Positions 5,331-6,423 of a DNA stretch of 6,423 nt are shown here, in pieces. The stretch covers positions 1-6,423 of the forward strand of contig CALVZR010000128.1 of the NCBI GenBank assembly GCA_944372565.1, read 5' to 3'. The notes below the pieces were generated by a model. The model was not told where the DNA came from, did no database searches, and worked only from the letters and a program-made list of their open reading frames with translations. Each line of letters starts with the position of its first letter. Positions within the stretch are counted from its first letter, which is position 1. The position numbers were made by a program, and so were the translations under genes. This DNA is from an uncultured Clostridia bacterium. GTDB lineage: Bacteria; Bacillota; Clostridia; Christensenellales; Borkfalkiaceae.

Positions 5331-5717
5331 TTACGCCCTCGCGTCCAGCACCACGGTGATGTGGCTGGTGCGCTTCAAAATCCTGAACGCTCTGCCCTGC
5401 GCGCGCGGCATCACCCTTTTGAGCGTGGGGCCCTGGTCGGCGTAGCACGCCGCAACGTACAGGTTATCCTTGCTCATACCGAGGTTGTGCTCCGCGTTTG
5501 CGGCGGCGCTCATCAGAACCTTTTTGATCGGCTCGGAAGAGGATTTCTGCAGGTTTTCGAGAATGGCCACCGCCACCGCGTAGTCCTTGCCGCGGATGAG
5601 GTCGAGCACCCTTCTCACTTTATAGGGCGAAATGCGCACGTGTTTCGCGATCGCCTTGGGTCTTTTATCCTTGTTCTCTGCGATACGGAGCGTTTTTTCT
5701 TTCAAATTCTTAGCCAT
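5331..5717 (-). CDS. rplV: 50S ribosomal protein L22 with N-terminal extension
   Basis: L22 binds 23S rRNA and sends a long beta-hairpin into the peptide exit tunnel; changes in that hairpin give macrolide resistance and affect nascent-chain arrest in other bacteria. The product has 128 residues, versus about 110-113 in typical L22. The canonical part starts near residue 18: RPKAIAKHVRISPYKVRRVL (19-38), DLIRGKDYAVAVAIL (39-53), SAAANAEHN (70-78), and the tunnel hairpin DQGPTLKRVMPRAQGRAFRI (94-113), ending KRTSHITVVLDARA. The extra N-terminus, MAKNLKEKTLRIAENKDK, is charged. The start is firm: an in-frame TGA sits two codons upstream of the ATG, and no internal Met occurs before residue 69. 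The Shine-Dalgarno TAGGAGGT overlaps the rpsS stop. Confidence 0.97.
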   Translation of the reverse strand: MAKNLKEKTLRIAENKDKRPKAIAKHVRISPYKVRRVLDLIRGKDYAVAVAILENLQKSSSEPIKKVLMSAAANAEHNLGMSKDNLYVAACYADQGPTLKRVMPRAQGRAFRILKRTSHITVVLDARA

Positions 5718-5727
5718 AACGGATCAA

Positions 5728-5735
5728 ACCTCCTA
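5728..5735 (-). promoter_or_regulatory. rplV ribosome binding site overlapping rpsS stop
   Basis: TAGGAGGT on the minus strand combines the TAG stop of rpsS with the rplV Shine-Dalgarno, 10 nt from the ATG. The same TAGGAGGT fusion occurs between rpsH and rplF. Confidence 0.85.
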
Positions 5736-6011
5736 TTTGCCGCCCGTGGACTTTTCGCCCGCGTGTCCTTTGAACGTGCGCGTCGGCGCGAATTCGCCGA
5801 GTTTGCAGCCCACCATATCTTCCGTAATGTACACGGGAACGTGCTTTCTTCCGTCGTAAACGGCGATCGTATGCCCGACCATCTGCGGGAATATCGTGGA
5901 CGCGCGCGACCAAGTTTTCAGCACTTTCTTTTCGTTTTTATCGTTTAATTCTTCCACCCTTTTGAGAAGTTTGGCTTCTACGTAAGGGCCTTTTTTAACG
6001 CTTCTGCTCAT
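5733..6011 (-). CDS. rpsS: 30S ribosomal protein S19
   Basis: S19 sits in the 30S head with S13, contacting the A-site tRNA and forming an intersubunit bridge. The 92-residue length is typical. The start MSRSVKKGPYVEAKLLKRVE is a close family match, followed by VLKTWSRASTIFPQMVGHTI (30-49) with the conserved WSR and FP...VGHTIAVYDGRKHVPVY, then GCKLGEFAPTRTFKGHAGEK (68-87). The start ATG follows TAAGGAGAA, in which TAA is the rplB stop; spacing from GGAG is about 10 nt. Confidence 0.98.
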   Translation of the reverse strand: MSRSVKKGPYVEAKLLKRVEELNDKNEKKVLKTWSRASTIFPQMVGHTIAVYDGRKHVPVYITEDMVGCKLGEFAPTRTFKGHAGEKSTGGK

Positions 6012-6025
6012 TCCCTGTGTTCTCC

Positions 6026-6423
6026 TTAATTGATTCTCTTGATGATCATCTTATCGGAAGATTTCTTGTGCTTCCTGGTCTTGTAACCGAGCGCCGGTTT
6101 GCCCCACGGCGTTACCGGGCCGGGACGGCCGACGGGCGATTTGCCCTCGCCGCCGCCGTGCGGGTGATCGCACGGGTTCATGACCGAACCTCTCACCGTC
6201 GGGCGGGTGCCCATGTGGCGCGTTTTGCCCGCTGTGCCGACGCGGATGATCTCGTGTTCCAGATTGCCCACCTGCCCGACGGTCGCCTTGCAGGTTACGA
6301 GAACGTATCTCATTTCGCCGCTGGGCATTTTGAGCGTGGCGTATTTGCCTTCCTTCGCCATCAGCTGCGCGGCGACGCCCGCCGAACGCACCAGCTGACC
6401 GCCGCGGCCGGGATACAGCTCGA
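6026..6423 (-). CDS. rplB: 50S ribosomal protein L2, C-terminal part
   Basis: L2 is one of the core 50S proteins, needed for subunit association and close to the peptidyl transferase centre. The window holds the last 131 codons, roughly half of the usual 275; the gene continues off the right edge. The visible part starts ELYPGRGGQLVRSAGVAAQL and includes LMAKEGKYATLKMPSGEMR. Near the end comes the L2 signature VMNPCDHPHGGGEGKSPVGR, including the histidines that align with the region containing E. coli His229, then TPWGKPALGYKTRKHKK and MIIKRIN. A GTG at 6391 is an internal valine codon, not a start, since the conserved sequence continues upstream of it. The stop TAA is fused to the rpsS ribosome binding site. 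Confidence 0.97.
   Translation of the reverse strand, partial: ELYPGRGGQLVRSAGVAAQLMAKEGKYATLKMPSGEMRYVLVTCKATVGQVGNLEHEIIRVGTAGKTRHMGTRPTVRGSVMNPCDHPHGGGEGKSPVGRPGPVTPWGKPALGYKTRKHKKSSDKMIIKRIN

Noticed and set aside
5317..5448. 44-codon upstream extension of rpsC
   Set aside because: It overlaps the end of rplV in another frame; the canonical MGQKVNPHG start with AAGGAGG lies at 5316.
4744..5948. Long plus-strand open frames opposite rpsC, rplV and rpsS
   Set aside because: They mirror known genes in a GC-rich region, have His/Arg-rich translations typical of antisense shadows, and show no convincing ribosome binding site or family match.

Overview
The window is an uninterrupted stretch of a bacterial S10-spc ribosomal protein operon, encoded entirely on the minus strand. 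Reading in the direction of transcription (high to low coordinates), the order is rplB (3' part only), rpsS, rplV, rpsC, rplP, rpmC, rpsQ, rplN, rplX, rplE, rpsN (zinc form), rpsH, rplF, rplR, rpsE and the first codons of rpmD. This is the canonical bacterial order with no gene inserted or missing. I see no mobile element, tRNA, rRNA, CRISPR array, promoter or rho-independent terminator inside the window, as expected in the middle of one long transcript.

The organism is most likely a fairly GC-rich member of the Bacillota, probably of the Clostridia. The inference rests on the short 61-residue zinc-binding S14, an L24 with two Cys-x-x-Cys pairs (a form I associate with clostridia), strong AGGAGG-type ribosome binding sites before nearly every gene, and protein sequences that align closely by eye with the B. 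subtilis homologues. I cannot place it at genus or family level.

Layout: 6026-6423 is rplB; 4198-6011 holds rpsS, rplV, rpsC and rplP; 3341-4198 holds rpmC, rpsQ and rplN; 2003-3329 holds rplX, rplE and rpsN; 1048-1990 holds rpsH and rplF; 1-959 holds rplR, rpsE and the rpmD start. Genes are separated by about 3-30 nt or overlap by one base. In many junctions the stop codon of one gene is fused to, or a few bases from, the Shine-Dalgarno of the next, which points to tight translational coupling. The only larger gap is 88 nt between rplF and rplR (960-1047); it holds two small adjacent hairpins and a possible alternative pairing. There is no gene-free stretch over 300 bases.

Together the products build both ribosomal subunits: L2, L5, L6, L14, L16, L18, L22, L24, L29 and L30 for the 50S, and S3, S5, S8, S14, S17 and S19 for the 30S. 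This is core housekeeping DNA and I do not find an undescribed system in it. The points worth a second look are lineage-specific trimmings: a roughly 64-residue Lys/Ala/Ser-rich tail on L24, N-terminal extensions on L5 and L22, the rplF-rplR gap, and protein C-termini (S3, L16) that double as ribosome binding sites.
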